Below are positions 27,864-36,940 of a stretch of 64,000 nt of DNA, piece after piece. The notes beneath the pieces are model-generated. The model was not told the origin of the DNA, searched no databases, and saw only the letters and a list, made by a program, of their open reading frames with translations. The translations under genes and the position numbers were made by a program. How positions within the stretch are numbered: position 1 is the first letter of the stretch; the number at the start of each line of letters is the position of its first letter. This DNA comes from a bacterium (lineage in GTDB: Bacteria; Desulfobacterota; Binatia; HRBIN30; CADEER01), in the NCBI GenBank assembly GCA_030430165.1, contig JAUIGL010000030.1:1-64000 (forward strand). Reading direction: 5' to 3'.

Positions 27864-28349
27864 ATGACAACGACCGGAGCTAGCGCTGGCGGCCCACTGG
27901 ATACCTGGGCCAAGGCGGCGTCCAGTGACGGCGGCCACCAATTGTGGATCGCCGGACAACCGAGCGAGGCCGACCTGCGCGCCGCCAAGGAGAGCGGAAT
28001 CACGATCGTCGTCAACGCGCGCGAAGCCGGGGAGATGGATTGGGACGAGAGCGGCGCCGCCGAAAAGCTCGGCCTGCGCTACCACCAGATCCCGATCAGC
28101 GGCTCCGGCCCGATGAGTCGGGAGGCGATCGCCGGAATCAGCCGAGTCATCGCCGACAACCCGGACGAAAAGATCCTCATACACTGCGCAAGCGGCAACC
28201 GGGTCGCCGGCTGGCTCGCCGTGCACCTCGTCGAGAACCACGGAATGGCGGTCGACGAAGCGCTCGCCGGCGCCCGCGCCGCCGGAATGACCAAGCCGGA
28301 GATGCAGGAGCGAGTCGTCGACTATCTCGGCGTGGAGAACCCGGAGTGA
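27864..28349 (+). CDS. Second CxSGxR (DUF442-like) phosphatase/sulfurtransferase protein
   Basis: A 161-residue protein. LWIAGQPSEADLRAAKESG and VVNAREAGEMDWDE are typical of DUF442/DSP-like folds, and ILIHCASGNRVAGW carries the active Cys and Arg (CxSGxR). The ATG at 27864 has GGAG eight bases upstream. A TTG at 27816 would add a hydrophobic N-terminus (RGLAVLIGAIAM) that resembles a signal peptide, so an exported form cannot be excluded. It overlaps a rhodanese lipoprotein gene and completes the sulfur-handling locus. Confidence 0.75.
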   Translation: MTTTGASAGGPLDTWAKAASSDGGHQLWIAGQPSEADLRAAKESGITIVVNAREAGEMDWDESGAAEKLGLRYHQIPISGSGPMSREAIAGISRVIADNPDEKILIHCASGNRVAGWLAVHLVENHGMAVDEALAGARAAGMTKPEMQERVVDYLGVENPE

Positions 28350-28744
28350 GAGGTCTCGGCGCGCTGGCCGCACTCGCGCTCCTCGCCGGCTGCGCTTCGC
28401 ACGTCGAGCCGGAAGAGCTGCTCGCGCAGATAGACGCCGGCAATCCGCCGCTGATCATCGACGTGCGCAGCGAAGCGGAGTACGGCGACGGCCACATCCC
28501 AGGGGCCTTGCACGTGCCGTTCTGGAAGCTTGCCGCCAATCTCGACGCAGTCCCAGCCGACGCAGAAACCGTGGTCCTCTACTGCGAGCACGGACCGCGC
28601 GCCGGCATCGCCCGGGCGCAGCTATGGTTCGCCGAGCCGGCGAACGTCGCCTACCTCGACGGCCACATGAGCGCCTGGCGCGAACGAGGCCTACCGACGG
28701 AACCGACCAACCCCGAAGACGAGGATGGAACAGCGGCCCCGTAA
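28346..28744 (+). CDS. Rhodanese-domain lipoprotein
   Basis: A 132-residue protein. The GTG at 28346 is within the previous stop codon region and has GGAG upstream. It gives a short lipoprotein signal MRGLGALAALALLAGC with a good lipobox (LAGC). The mature part is a single rhodanese domain: IIDVRSEAEYGDGHIPGALHVPF and the active loop LYCEHGPRAG. It would handle sulfane sulfur at the cell envelope. Confidence 0.85.
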   Translation: MRGLGALAALALLAGCASHVEPEELLAQIDAGNPPLIIDVRSEAEYGDGHIPGALHVPFWKLAANLDAVPADAETVVLYCEHGPRAGIARAQLWFAEPANVAYLDGHMSAWRERGLPTEPTNPEDEDGTAAP

Positions 28745-28759
28745 ACCGAAACCACCAAC

Positions 28760-28793
28760 CACCCCCAGATCCCAGCCCCCAGATCCTAGATCC
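28760..28793. repeat. Degenerate heptad array
   Basis: On the complementary strand it reads GGATCTA, GGATCTG, GGGGCTG, GGATCTG, GGGGTG: the same 7-base family as 17373-17407. It lies between convergent genes and ends at the stop of the FG-GAP gene. Confidence 0.6.
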
Positions 28794-30543
28794 GCGAGCG
28801 AAGCGAGCCCGAAGCCCGCCGTCGCCAGGCCAACAACCCAGCCAGCAGCAGCGGCCAGGCGAGCGGCGCCGCGCCCGATCGCGGTCCGACGCTACATCCC
28901 TCGCCGCGCAGCTCGAAGAATCCCGGCGTCGTCGTAATCGTCGCAGTGAAGGTATTGGTCGCCGTTTGTGACGGGGTGAACGTCTGCGTCGAGGTTTCGG
29001 TCGCGGTTGCGGTCGAAGTCGGCGTCAGCGACGGCGTCGAGGTGAGCTCGGGGGTGAGCGACGGCGTCGGGGTGAACGTGTCCAGGGGGAACAGATTCGA
29101 CAGGAAGACGCTGACCGAGCCGTCGTCGTCGTTGCCGACCATGATGTCGTCCTCACCGTCGGCGTCGACGTCGGCAACCAGAATCAGCTGCGGCCCTTCG
29201 CCGACCCGCAGCAGGTCGGCGGCATTGACCGAGTCGTTCTCGTCGAGGTCGGCCGCGCTGAACGAACCGTCGCCGGCGCCCTCGAAGATCTGCACCGAGT
29301 TGGTCGATTCGTCGGCGACGGCGATGTCGAGCAAGCCGTCGCTGCCGATGAGATCGCCGATCGCCACGCTGGAGGGGCGTTCGCCGAGCAGGTCGAGCTC
29401 GATGTCCTGGGACGGACCGTCGGCGACGAAGCGATAGCTGCCGCCGCTGCGATCGCCGAGGAAGATCAGCAGCGACGCCGGGCCCTCCGGGCGACGTCCG
29501 ACCGCGGCGACGTCGGGCGCTCCCGCCGGGTCGCGATCGAAGCCACCACCGTCGGCGGCGACGACCATTGCAAACAGCTCGAGCGCGTTCGGTTCGGTCT
29601 CATCGATGTCGAACACCGGCTGCACCGGGCCAAAGATCTGCTGCAGGGCGCGGGTCGGTGTCACCGAGGGAGTCGCCTGCGGATCCGGAGTCGAGGTGGG
29701 CGTCGGCGTCGGTACGAGCTCCTGGAAGAAGAGGTCGAGGCCGAGGACCTTCATCGTCAGCACGTCGGGCAGGAGGTCGCCGTCGAAATCGACGCTGTCG
29801 ACGGCGAGCACCGAGTCTCGGACGTCGAGCGGCAGGAAGGTCGGGTTCTCGGCGCCGAGCGTAACGATCTCGACGTTGCCGCCGGCGAGCGTTCCGATCA
29901 GAGTCGTCATCAGCTCGGGATCGATCTCCGGCCCGGCGGCGTCCAGCGGATTGAGATCGGCGCCGTGGATCGAAAGGCCGGACGAAACGAAGATCTCGAT
30001 ACCGTCGCCACTCAGGGTCCCCCCAGCGCCGTTGCCGAAGAAGATGCGGCTGCGGTCGGCGCTGGCGACGGCGAAGTCGAGGTTGGCGTCGTCGTTGGCG
30101 AACACCAGGTCGACGTCCTCGGGCCCGGGCACCTGGATCGCCGTGATCGTCGCCGCGCGACCGCAGTCGGCGCGCCGCAATGCGGTCGAGTCGAGCAGGA
30201 ACACGCCGAGCATGCCGCCGCTCTCGTCGGCGAGAACGATGTCGGGATTGAGATCCTGGCGGGCGTTGATGCTGCCGACGACGCCGCCGTTGACGCCGCG
30301 CAAGCCTGTGCCGGTGATCGCGCAGCGCCCGGGAAAGTTTCTGGCAGTTGGCGTCGGGGTGTTGGTCACGGTGAAAGTCGACGTCGGTGTCGCTGTCGGG
30401 GTCGCAGTCGCGGGCTCGGTCTCGGTAGCACCCGGGGTGACCGTATCGACGACGTCCTGGCCGAGGGCGCTGCTGGCGAAAGACAGCCCGACCGCAAGGC
30501 CGAGCAGACTGGCGCCGACCAGATCGATTCGCATCCGACTCAT
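28786..30543 (-). CDS. FG-GAP/VCBS-repeat surface protein with Thr/Pro linkers and Cys C-terminal anchor
   Basis: A 585-residue secreted protein. Signal peptide about 1-28 (cleavage near ALGQ). Then a Thr/Pro linker, propeller repeats of the FG-GAP type (DLNPDIVLAD, DFDGDLLPDVLTM, DIAVADESTNSVQIFEGAGDGSF, DVDADGEDDIMVGNDDDGSV) broken by a second TPTPTSTP linker near 280, a long Thr-rich stalk (about 490-545), and a C-terminal unit of GEGCSVGPR, a hydrophobic stretch and WRRR. The D-x-D-G-D type loops bind calcium in relatives. Its start overlaps the stop of the upstream paralogue. Confidence 0.8.
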   Translation of the reverse strand: MSRMRIDLVGASLLGLAVGLSFASSALGQDVVDTVTPGATETEPATATPTATPTSTFTVTNTPTPTARNFPGRCAITGTGLRGVNGGVVGSINARQDLNPDIVLADESGGMLGVFLLDSTALRRADCGRAATITAIQVPGPEDVDLVFANDDANLDFAVASADRSRIFFGNGAGGTLSGDGIEIFVSSGLSIHGADLNPLDAAGPEIDPELMTTLIGTLAGGNVEIVTLGAENPTFLPLDVRDSVLAVDSVDFDGDLLPDVLTMKVLGLDLFFQELVPTPTPTSTPDPQATPSVTPTRALQQIFGPVQPVFDIDETEPNALELFAMVVAADGGGFDRDPAGAPDVAAVGRRPEGPASLLIFLGDRSGGSYRFVADGPSQDIELDLLGERPSSVAIGDLIGSDGLLDIAVADESTNSVQIFEGAGDGSFSAADLDENDSVNAADLLRVGEGPQLILVADVDADGEDDIMVGNDDDGSVSVFLSNLFPLDTFTPTPSLTPELTSTPSLTPTSTATATETSTQTFTPSQTATNTFTATITTTPGFFELRGEGCSVGPRSGAAPLAWPLLLAGLLAWRRRASGSLRSRI

Positions 30544-33446
30544 TGCTCAACCCCTTGCGTTGCGCGCTTCGAGTAGCGGCGACGCCGCATTGCGGCCAGC
30601 GTCACCAGGCCGCCGGCCAGTGCCCACGGGCTCCCCGCATTGCGCGGGACGTCGATGGCGCACCCGCTCGACAGCTCGAAGATCCCTTCCTTGGTGTTGG
30701 TCGGCGTCGGCGTGTTGACGGTCGGCGTCACCGTCGACGTCGGCCCGTCGGTCGGTGTCGGCGTGTCGCCCGGTGTCGGCGACTCGGTCGCCGTGCTGGT
30801 GTCGACCGGAGTGCTGGTCGGCAGTGGCGTCGGCGGTGGCGGCGGCGCGCTGCTCAAAAAGAGACTGATCGAGCCGTCTCCGTTGGCGGTCACCAGATCG
30901 CGACCGCGATCGCCGTCGATGTCGCCGTAGCTGAGATCCTGCGGCGCCGAACCGGTCGCCAGCGGCGACACCGGGCCCAGGCTGCCGCCGTCGCCGTTAC
31001 CGAGGCCGATGGCGATCTCGCGCACGCCGGGCTGTAGAACCAGACCGTCCATGCGCGCCTCCGGCGGATCGAGAAGCATTGCCGCGACCCGATTCACCTG
31101 ACTGTCAGCGGCGGCGAAGAACGGAACCGCCGTCATCGAAGTGAGGTTGGCGGGGGTGGTCAGCACCAGGGCGCCACCGCCCGCGGTGGCGAAGAACACG
31201 TCGGAGACGTCGTCGCTGTTGAAGAAACCGGAATCGAGGTCGCCGATCGTGCGCGAGCTCAAGGCTCTGCCGCGCGTCGAAAACTCACGCGGGCCGGTCT
31301 GCACGACGTAGTCGATCTGGTTGGCGCTCACCGACGCCACGGCGAAGTCCAGGCTGCCGTCGTCGTTGAAGTCGCCGACGGTCAGGGCGCGGCCGACGGT
31401 CGACCCGGCGATGACCACCGGGTCGAAGCCGAAGGTCACGTCGCTGCGCCCGAAGAGAACGGTCGGCCGCAAGGTTTCGTTGGCCACCAAAATGTCGTTG
31501 TTGCCGTCGTTGTCGAGATCGACCGCGGTGCGCAGTCGCTGGTCGGCCGGATTGGATACGTAGTCGGTCACCAGCCGGGTCGGCGCACCGCTCACCGGAA
31601 CGAACTCCACCTGCCGCCAATTGCCGCTGCTCTCTTCACGGGCGAGGATGGCCACGCCGCGGTTGCCGGCAACCGTGCCGATCACCGCGATCTCCAGGTC
31701 GCCGTCGCGGTCGACGTCGATCAGCCCGAGATCGCCGGCGTCGTCGACCGCCACCTGCACCACGTCGCTGGCGATATCGGAAAGCGGGATCGCATTCGAC
31801 CCGGGAAACAGCCGAAACGTCTCGGCGCAATCCTGCAAATTCTCCTCCGGTTCGCCGCTCTGGAAGGTGTTGGCGACGATCACCACCACCCCTGCCGGGT
31901 TGCGCGGGTCGCCGGTCGCTCCCGACACCACTATGTCGGTGGCGGCGTCGCCATCGACGTTGCCCGCAGCGACCGAGAACAAGCTGCCGCTGCCGTTGCC
32001 GAACAAGCTGACGTCGCACCGTCCCAGCGCCGCGGTCGGAATCGGCGTCGGCGTCGCCGTCGGCTCGAGAGTCGGCGTAATGGTCGGCGTCGCCGTCGGT
32101 CCGGTCGGGGTGGGAGTGGGCGTCGCGGTGTTTCCGTCCATCGTAGGCGTCTGCGTCGGCTGGTCGACGACGTTGAGCCCGAGCTCGACCTCGGTCCCAT
32201 CGGTAACGAGACCGACGACATCGAGGAGCGTATCGTTGTTGAGATCACCGGTCTTCAGGGTGAACGCCTGGTTCATGCGGCGGTTCGGCGGACCGAGGTC
32301 AGTGGAGGGAATCGCTCCCAGGTCGCCACTGAAATCGCCCGAGCCGTTGCCGCTGATGTAGAAGAGGTTGGAATCGGCCGAGAACAGCATGTCGTCGAAA
32401 TCGTCCCGATCGAACAGGCCGATCGCAAGCGAAGTCGTAGATTCGGGCGCCGCAAACGGGAAATTCTGAAACAGGCGGCTGGGACTCCCTAGCGATACCT
32501 GCGCGTTGTCGCCGAAATCACTGGGGACGACGGCGATCAGATCGTCGATCTCGTCTTGGTTCATCCGCCCAACGGCAATCGCGCCATCCTCGGCGCTGGC
32601 CGGCAGCAGGATCGGGATATCCGATACGAAATTGCCATTGCCGTCGCCGAAAAAGACGTAGATCGCCTGATCGGTTGGCGACAAGGCCGCAAAATCGTCG
32701 CTCCCATTGCCGTCGAAGTCGCCAACGACGACGTCGACGACGTTCGGATCGTCGGCCAGGTCGAAGAGATCAATCACGCCGCCCGGGCAGAGCTCAAGCG
32801 TTCCGTTGTTGTTGCAGAAAGGTACCAATTGGTCTACCTCGGCAACGACGATGTCGGGATCATCGTTGCCGTCGAAGTTGCCCGATTTGGCGGCGATAGG
32901 GCCGAATAGCTCGAGCGACGCATCGACATCCTGATCCGGAGCAGAAAAGGTTCCGTCGCCGTTGCCGATCTGGATGAAAAGCTCTCCAGACTCGCCAATC
33001 ACGGCAGCGTCGAGATTTCCGTCAGGCCCCCCACCCGAAGCGAACGGAGACGTGAAGTCCTCGACTACGATCACGACGGGAGAGTAGGTATCCGCCTCCA
33101 AGTCAAGGGCCGGAAAAACGTCGGGGTCATCGACCGAGCCGTCCCCCGAGCCTAGACGCACGGTGTACTCCTCCGCGTCTTCGTCTACCGTCAGCAGGTC
33201 GAGGATTTGGTCGCCGTCGACGTCCGCCAGGGCGATGGTATCAAACTTCGGAAGCCCCTCGGGGTCTTCCAAGTCGACGACCGCCTGCTCGACGACGACC
33301 TCGACCCGAATCCGAAACACGTCCTCCATCATGCCCGCCCCGGCGATCGCCAAAAACGCGCCAAAGGCGAGTACGCAAAGGCTGGCGAGAAACGCGAAAA
33401 GGCCCAGCTTGCGCGAGCCGGTGTCCGGCGAACGATCCACTCTCAT
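30540..33446 (-). CDS. Large FG-GAP/VCBS-repeat surface protein with Cys C-terminal anchor
   Basis: A 968-residue protein. Hydrophobic signal/anchor about residues 17-38, then a propeller region with repeated D-x-D-x-D-D/N motifs (DVDGDQILDLLTV, DFDGNGSDDFAAL), a Thr/Pro linker near 440-475, a second propeller region (DVDRDGDLEIAVIG, DLDNDGNNDILVAN, DFNDDGSLDFAVAS), a TPTPT stalk and the C-terminal SSGCAIDVPR, hydrophobic stretch, MRRRR. The ATG at 33446 has GAGG at a workable distance; ATG 33449 or GTG 33452 are possible. Ligand unknown; adhesion or surface display is inferred. Confidence 0.8.
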   Translation of the reverse strand: MRVDRSPDTGSRKLGLFAFLASLCVLAFGAFLAIAGAGMMEDVFRIRVEVVVEQAVVDLEDPEGLPKFDTIALADVDGDQILDLLTVDEDAEEYTVRLGSGDGSVDDPDVFPALDLEADTYSPVVIVVEDFTSPFASGGGPDGNLDAAVIGESGELFIQIGNGDGTFSAPDQDVDASLELFGPIAAKSGNFDGNDDPDIVVAEVDQLVPFCNNNGTLELCPGGVIDLFDLADDPNVVDVVVGDFDGNGSDDFAALSPTDQAIYVFFGDGNGNFVSDIPILLPASAEDGAIAVGRMNQDEIDDLIAVVPSDFGDNAQVSLGSPSRLFQNFPFAAPESTTSLAIGLFDRDDFDDMLFSADSNLFYISGNGSGDFSGDLGAIPSTDLGPPNRRMNQAFTLKTGDLNNDTLLDVVGLVTDGTEVELGLNVVDQPTQTPTMDGNTATPTPTPTGPTATPTITPTLEPTATPTPIPTAALGRCDVSLFGNGSGSLFSVAAGNVDGDAATDIVVSGATGDPRNPAGVVVIVANTFQSGEPEENLQDCAETFRLFPGSNAIPLSDIASDVVQVAVDDAGDLGLIDVDRDGDLEIAVIGTVAGNRGVAILAREESSGNWRQVEFVPVSGAPTRLVTDYVSNPADQRLRTAVDLDNDGNNDILVANETLRPTVLFGRSDVTFGFDPVVIAGSTVGRALTVGDFNDDGSLDFAVASVSANQIDYVVQTGPREFSTRGRALSSRTIGDLDSGFFNSDDVSDVFFATAGGGALVLTTPANLTSMTAVPFFAAADSQVNRVAAMLLDPPEARMDGLVLQPGVREIAIGLGNGDGGSLGPVSPLATGSAPQDLSYGDIDGDRGRDLVTANGDGSISLFLSSAPPPPPTPLPTSTPVDTSTATESPTPGDTPTPTDGPTSTVTPTVNTPTPTNTKEGIFELSSGCAIDVPRNAGSPWALAGGLVTLAAMRRRRYSKRATQGVEQ

Positions 33447-33660
33447 CATCACCTCGACGGCGCGGGCGCTTGGAAATTCACGGCTTTCCGGCCCGACCGG
33501 GTCAAGCCCCCACTCTCTTGGCCGGCCTGCGCTTTGTCAACCGCAGTGCGGTAGCTGCAGTCGCCGCAATCGGCCTCCAGGCCACGCGAAAGCTGCCCGC
33601 GAATGCGGCCCTACCTTAATATGACGACGTGAATCACCGGAGGACCCGGGGGTGTCCACA

Positions 33661-35241
33661 CTAGCAAGCGCGCCGGGCACCTCTCCGCCGCCGGGCGAAG
33701 GCGAGAACGGCGGCGGCGATCAGCCACCCGCCCGCCGCATCGTCGCGCCGCGGGGGTGCGATGGCGCAGCTGTCGTCTTCGGTGGCGCGCGGCCGGGTCG
33801 CCGTCGCGCGCGGCGTCTGTGTCGCCCTCTCGGTGGCAGTCGCCATTTCGGTAGGGGTCGCTTCAGCGGTCGGCGAGTCGCTCGCGGTGGCGGTGACGCT
33901 CGGCGACGCAGCCTCGGTCGGCGAAGGGGTCGCCGTCGCCGCCTCGGTCGGAGTCGGCGACGGCTCGTCGGTCACGTTGATCCCGATCTCGATCTCGCTG
34001 CCCTCCGCGACCAGGCCGACCACGTCGACGAACAGATCGTTGTCGAGATCGCCGGTCTTGAGCGTGAACGCCCGGCTCATCCGCCGATTCAACATCCCCA
34101 GCTCGGTCGCCGGGATGGCGCCGAGGTCCCCGCTGAAGTCGCCGGTGCCGTTGCCGGCGATGAAAAAGAGATTCGAGGCGGCCGAGAACAACATATCGTC
34201 GAGATCGTCGGCGTCGAAGAGGCCGACGGCGAGCGCCGTGGAGGTCTCGGGAGCGGCGAACGGGAGCAGCTGAAACACGCGCCCCGGGGTGCCGAGGGCG
34301 ACCGTCGCGTTGTCGCCGAATTGGCTCTGCAGCACCACCACGAGATCGTCGATCTCGTCGAAATTCATGCGGCCGACGGCGATGGCCCCGCCGCCCATCG
34401 ACTCCGGGATCAGGATCGGCAAGTCGATGGCGAACGCGCCGTCGCCATCGCTGAAGTACGGGTAGACCACGCTTTCGGCCGGCGACAGCGCCGCCACGTC
34501 ATCGTTGCCGTCACCGTCGAAATCACCGACGACGCCGTCGACGGCGAGCGGATCCCCGGCGATGTCGAACAGGTCGATCACTCCCCCGGGACATAGCTCG
34601 AAGGCCCCTCCCTGATTGCAGAACGGCACCAGGACGTCCTCCTCGACGACGACGATGTCGGCATCGTCGTTGCCGTCGAAGTGGCCGACCTTGGCGGCGA
34701 GCGGGAAGAAAACCTCCGCCGACGAATCCACCTCCTGGTCCGGAGGCGCGAACGTCCCGTCGCCGTTGCCGATCGAGATGTAGAGCTCACCGGTCTCGCC
34801 GAGCACCGCCACGTCCGGGATGCCGTCCGGGCGGCCAGCCCCGGTGTCGAAGGGCGAGGTGAAATCGTCGACCACGAGGAGCACCGGAAAGAACGATACA
34901 CCGTCGACGTCTTGCGCCGGGAAGGAGGCAGGGGCGCCGACGCTGCCATCTCCCGCGCCGAGGCGAACCGTGAACGACTCGGCCTCGTTGTCGACGGTGA
35001 GCAGGTCGAGGTTGCCGTCGAGATCGACGTCGGCGAGGGCGATCGAGTCGAGGCCCGCCCCTTCGAAGAAGTCGAGGTCGATCACCTCCTGCTCGACCAC
35101 CGACTCGACGCGAATGCGCAGCGTGTCCTCGACGAACCCGGCGCCGGCGCGCACCAGCAAGCCGCCGCAGGCGATGGTGGCGACGGTCAGGACAAAGCGC
35201 GCCAGGCGCGAGCTGCTCCTCGGCAAACGTTCGGCGTTCAT
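33661..35241 (-). CDS. FG-GAP/VCBS-repeat surface protein with Cys C-terminal anchor
   Basis: A 526-residue paralogue of the N-terminal half of the previous protein: VEDTLRIRVESVVEQEVIDL after the signal helix matches MMEDVFRIRVEVVVEQ there, and the propeller repeats align (DVDLDGNLDLLTVDNEAES, GDFDGDGNDDVAALSP). It then has a Thr/Ser/Ala/Pro stalk (about 430-485) and the C-terminal DSCAIAPPR, hydrophobic stretch, ARRRRG. The ATG at 35241 is preceded by GGGAGGG. Together with its neighbour it shows recent duplication. Preceding gap 33453-33660 holds no gene. Confidence 0.82.
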   Translation of the reverse strand: MNAERLPRSSSRLARFVLTVATIACGGLLVRAGAGFVEDTLRIRVESVVEQEVIDLDFFEGAGLDSIALADVDLDGNLDLLTVDNEAESFTVRLGAGDGSVGAPASFPAQDVDGVSFFPVLLVVDDFTSPFDTGAGRPDGIPDVAVLGETGELYISIGNGDGTFAPPDQEVDSSAEVFFPLAAKVGHFDGNDDADIVVVEEDVLVPFCNQGGAFELCPGGVIDLFDIAGDPLAVDGVVGDFDGDGNDDVAALSPAESVVYPYFSDGDGAFAIDLPILIPESMGGGAIAVGRMNFDEIDDLVVVLQSQFGDNATVALGTPGRVFQLLPFAAPETSTALAVGLFDADDLDDMLFSAASNLFFIAGNGTGDFSGDLGAIPATELGMLNRRMSRAFTLKTGDLDNDLFVDVVGLVAEGSEIEIGINVTDEPSPTPTEAATATPSPTEAASPSVTATASDSPTAEATPTEMATATERATQTPRATATRPRATEDDSCAIAPPRRDDAAGGWLIAAAVLAFARRRRGARRAC

Positions 35242-35438
35242 GGCAATCCCTCCCCCGAATATCCGCGGTAGCCGCGGCAGACGCCCGGTCGATCGTCGTG
35301 CGTCTACTCCTCCCCTTTCAAACGGCACTCTGTCAAGCGCAGCACTGCCCGGGATTACTCAATCGCGGCTTCTGTCTCGCCCGAGCAGTAGCAGAGTGCG
35401 GCAGGCTGCCCGCGCTGCCCCGGTGCCCGGGGAAGCGC

Positions 35439-36827
35439 CTACGCCGGGCAGCCGAGCAGTGCGTTGTTGACGGCTCGGATGAGCTCGTTGATCGAGACCA
35501 TCTCGTCGTGGTCGCCATCGGCGGCGGTGCAGGCGGCGATGTCCGCCGTGCCGAGAGCGATGTTGACCGCCAGCACCAGCTCGTTGATCCCCACCATGCC
35601 GTCGCCGTTGCAGTCGCCGGCGCAGGTCGCCGCCACCGGCTCGCCGGTGAGCAGAACCTGAATCTGGGTTCCCTCGGTAATCGCCGCCACCAGATCGGGC
35701 CGCGCGTCGCCATCGAGATCTGCGCTCTGCAGCACCCGGCCGCCCGCGACGGTGTCCAGTCCGGCGCCGATCGGCGCGGCGAAGCCGCCGGCGCCGTCAC
35801 CGGCGAGAAAGGCGCTGTCGCCGGTGGTCTCGAACTCGTCCTGGCCGACGACGACGGCGTCGATGGCCTGGTCGCCGTCGTAGTCGGCGAGCGCCAAGGC
35901 GTTGCCGACGCCGCCGGCGGGATAGTCGGTGCGGACGAAGGATGTCGAGCCCTCGCTGCCGTTGAGCACGACCACGGTCGATTCGTCGGCATCCGGGTCG
36001 TAGCTCAGCACCACCAGCTCATCGAGCGCGTCTTCGTCGAGCAGGGCGCTGCGCAGAGCGCGCGGCTCGACTCCGTCACCCAGCAGCAGAGGCACCACCA
36101 CCTCGTCGAAGGTACCGTCGCCGTTGCCGAAAATCGGATAGAGCTCGCTGGTGGCGATGTCGACCACGGCGACGTCGAGACCGCCGCCGTTGAAGTCGCC
36201 GACCGCGATGTCGACCAGCTCGAAGGTGTCGAAGTCCTCGAGAAGCACCAACGACGTCGGGCACGGTTGAAGCGTGCCGCGCTCGTTGCAGAGAAAGTAG
36301 ACGCCGTCGATTCCGTCGAGGAGGGCGAGGTCGTCGCGTCCGTCGCCGTCGAAGTCGGCCACCCCCACGCCAGTGATCTCGAAGGTGTCGAGATCGTCGA
36401 AGCTCTGGTCGGGCGGGTCGAACGTGCCGTCGCCGAGCCCGATGAATATCTGCAACTGACCGATCTCGTCGACCACCACAACGTCCGGATTGCCGTCGAC
36501 GTCACCCGCCGTCGCCGAGGCGAAGGGCGAGGTCAGGTCGGCGATTGCGACCGCCGTCGGCAGGTCGGCCTCGCCGATGAGCGTCGGTTCAGCAAACGAC
36601 CCGTCGCCGGCGCCGGTGAAGAGGTAGACCTCCTCGAGGAAGTCGTTGGCGGCGACCATGTCGGCGACACCGTCGAGGTCGACGTCGCCTAGTGCGATCG
36701 ACTGCACGCGCGCCTCGTCGCCGACCTCGTACTCGATCACAGGCAGCGCCGTGAAGGCGGGAATCCCGGCGATCGCGGTGCCGAGGACACAGACCGACAG
36801 CAGAGCCCCCCAGGCGGATTTGCGCAT
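35439..36827 (-). CDS. FG-GAP-repeat protein with dockerin-like C-terminus
   Basis: A 462-residue secreted protein. Signal peptide about 1-24, then propeller repeats (DVDLDGVADMVAANDF, GVGVADFDGDGRDDLALL, DYDGDQAIDAVVVGQD). Unlike its three neighbours it lacks the Cys/RRRR tail and instead ends in two EF-hand-like loops: CNGDGMVGINELVLAVNIALG and ADGDHDEMVSINELIRAVNNAL, a dockerin-type pair with flanking cysteines. Dockerins dock to cohesins or bind calcium for folding; no cohesin is in the window. The 35242-35438 gap contains no visible gene. Confidence 0.78.
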   Translation of the reverse strand: MRKSAWGALLSVCVLGTAIAGIPAFTALPVIEYEVGDEARVQSIALGDVDLDGVADMVAANDFLEEVYLFTGAGDGSFAEPTLIGEADLPTAVAIADLTSPFASATAGDVDGNPDVVVVDEIGQLQIFIGLGDGTFDPPDQSFDDLDTFEITGVGVADFDGDGRDDLALLDGIDGVYFLCNERGTLQPCPTSLVLLEDFDTFELVDIAVGDFNGGGLDVAVVDIATSELYPIFGNGDGTFDEVVVPLLLGDGVEPRALRSALLDEDALDELVVLSYDPDADESTVVVLNGSEGSTSFVRTDYPAGGVGNALALADYDGDQAIDAVVVGQDEFETTGDSAFLAGDGAGGFAAPIGAGLDTVAGGRVLQSADLDGDARPDLVAAITEGTQIQVLLTGEPVAATCAGDCNGDGMVGINELVLAVNIALGTADIAACTAADGDHDEMVSINELIRAVNNALLGCPA

Positions 36828-36892
36828 GAGCGGAGCTGTATCAAACGGCCGCGACAAACCAAAGCGCGAACACCGCCGGCCGGCGCAAGGAA

Positions 36893-36933
36893 ACCACGGA
36901 TGAACACGGGCAAACACCGTGTTCATCCGTGGT
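36893..36933. repeat. Perfect 17-bp-stem hairpin of the CACGGATGAACACGG family
   Basis: ACCACGGATGAACACGG at 36893-36909 pairs exactly with 36917-36933 across a 7-base loop. It follows the dnaA stop on the same (leftward) strand and may end dnaA transcripts, although no T-run follows. Same motif family as 24095-24190. Confidence 0.75.
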
Positions 36934-36940
36934 ACCGGGT

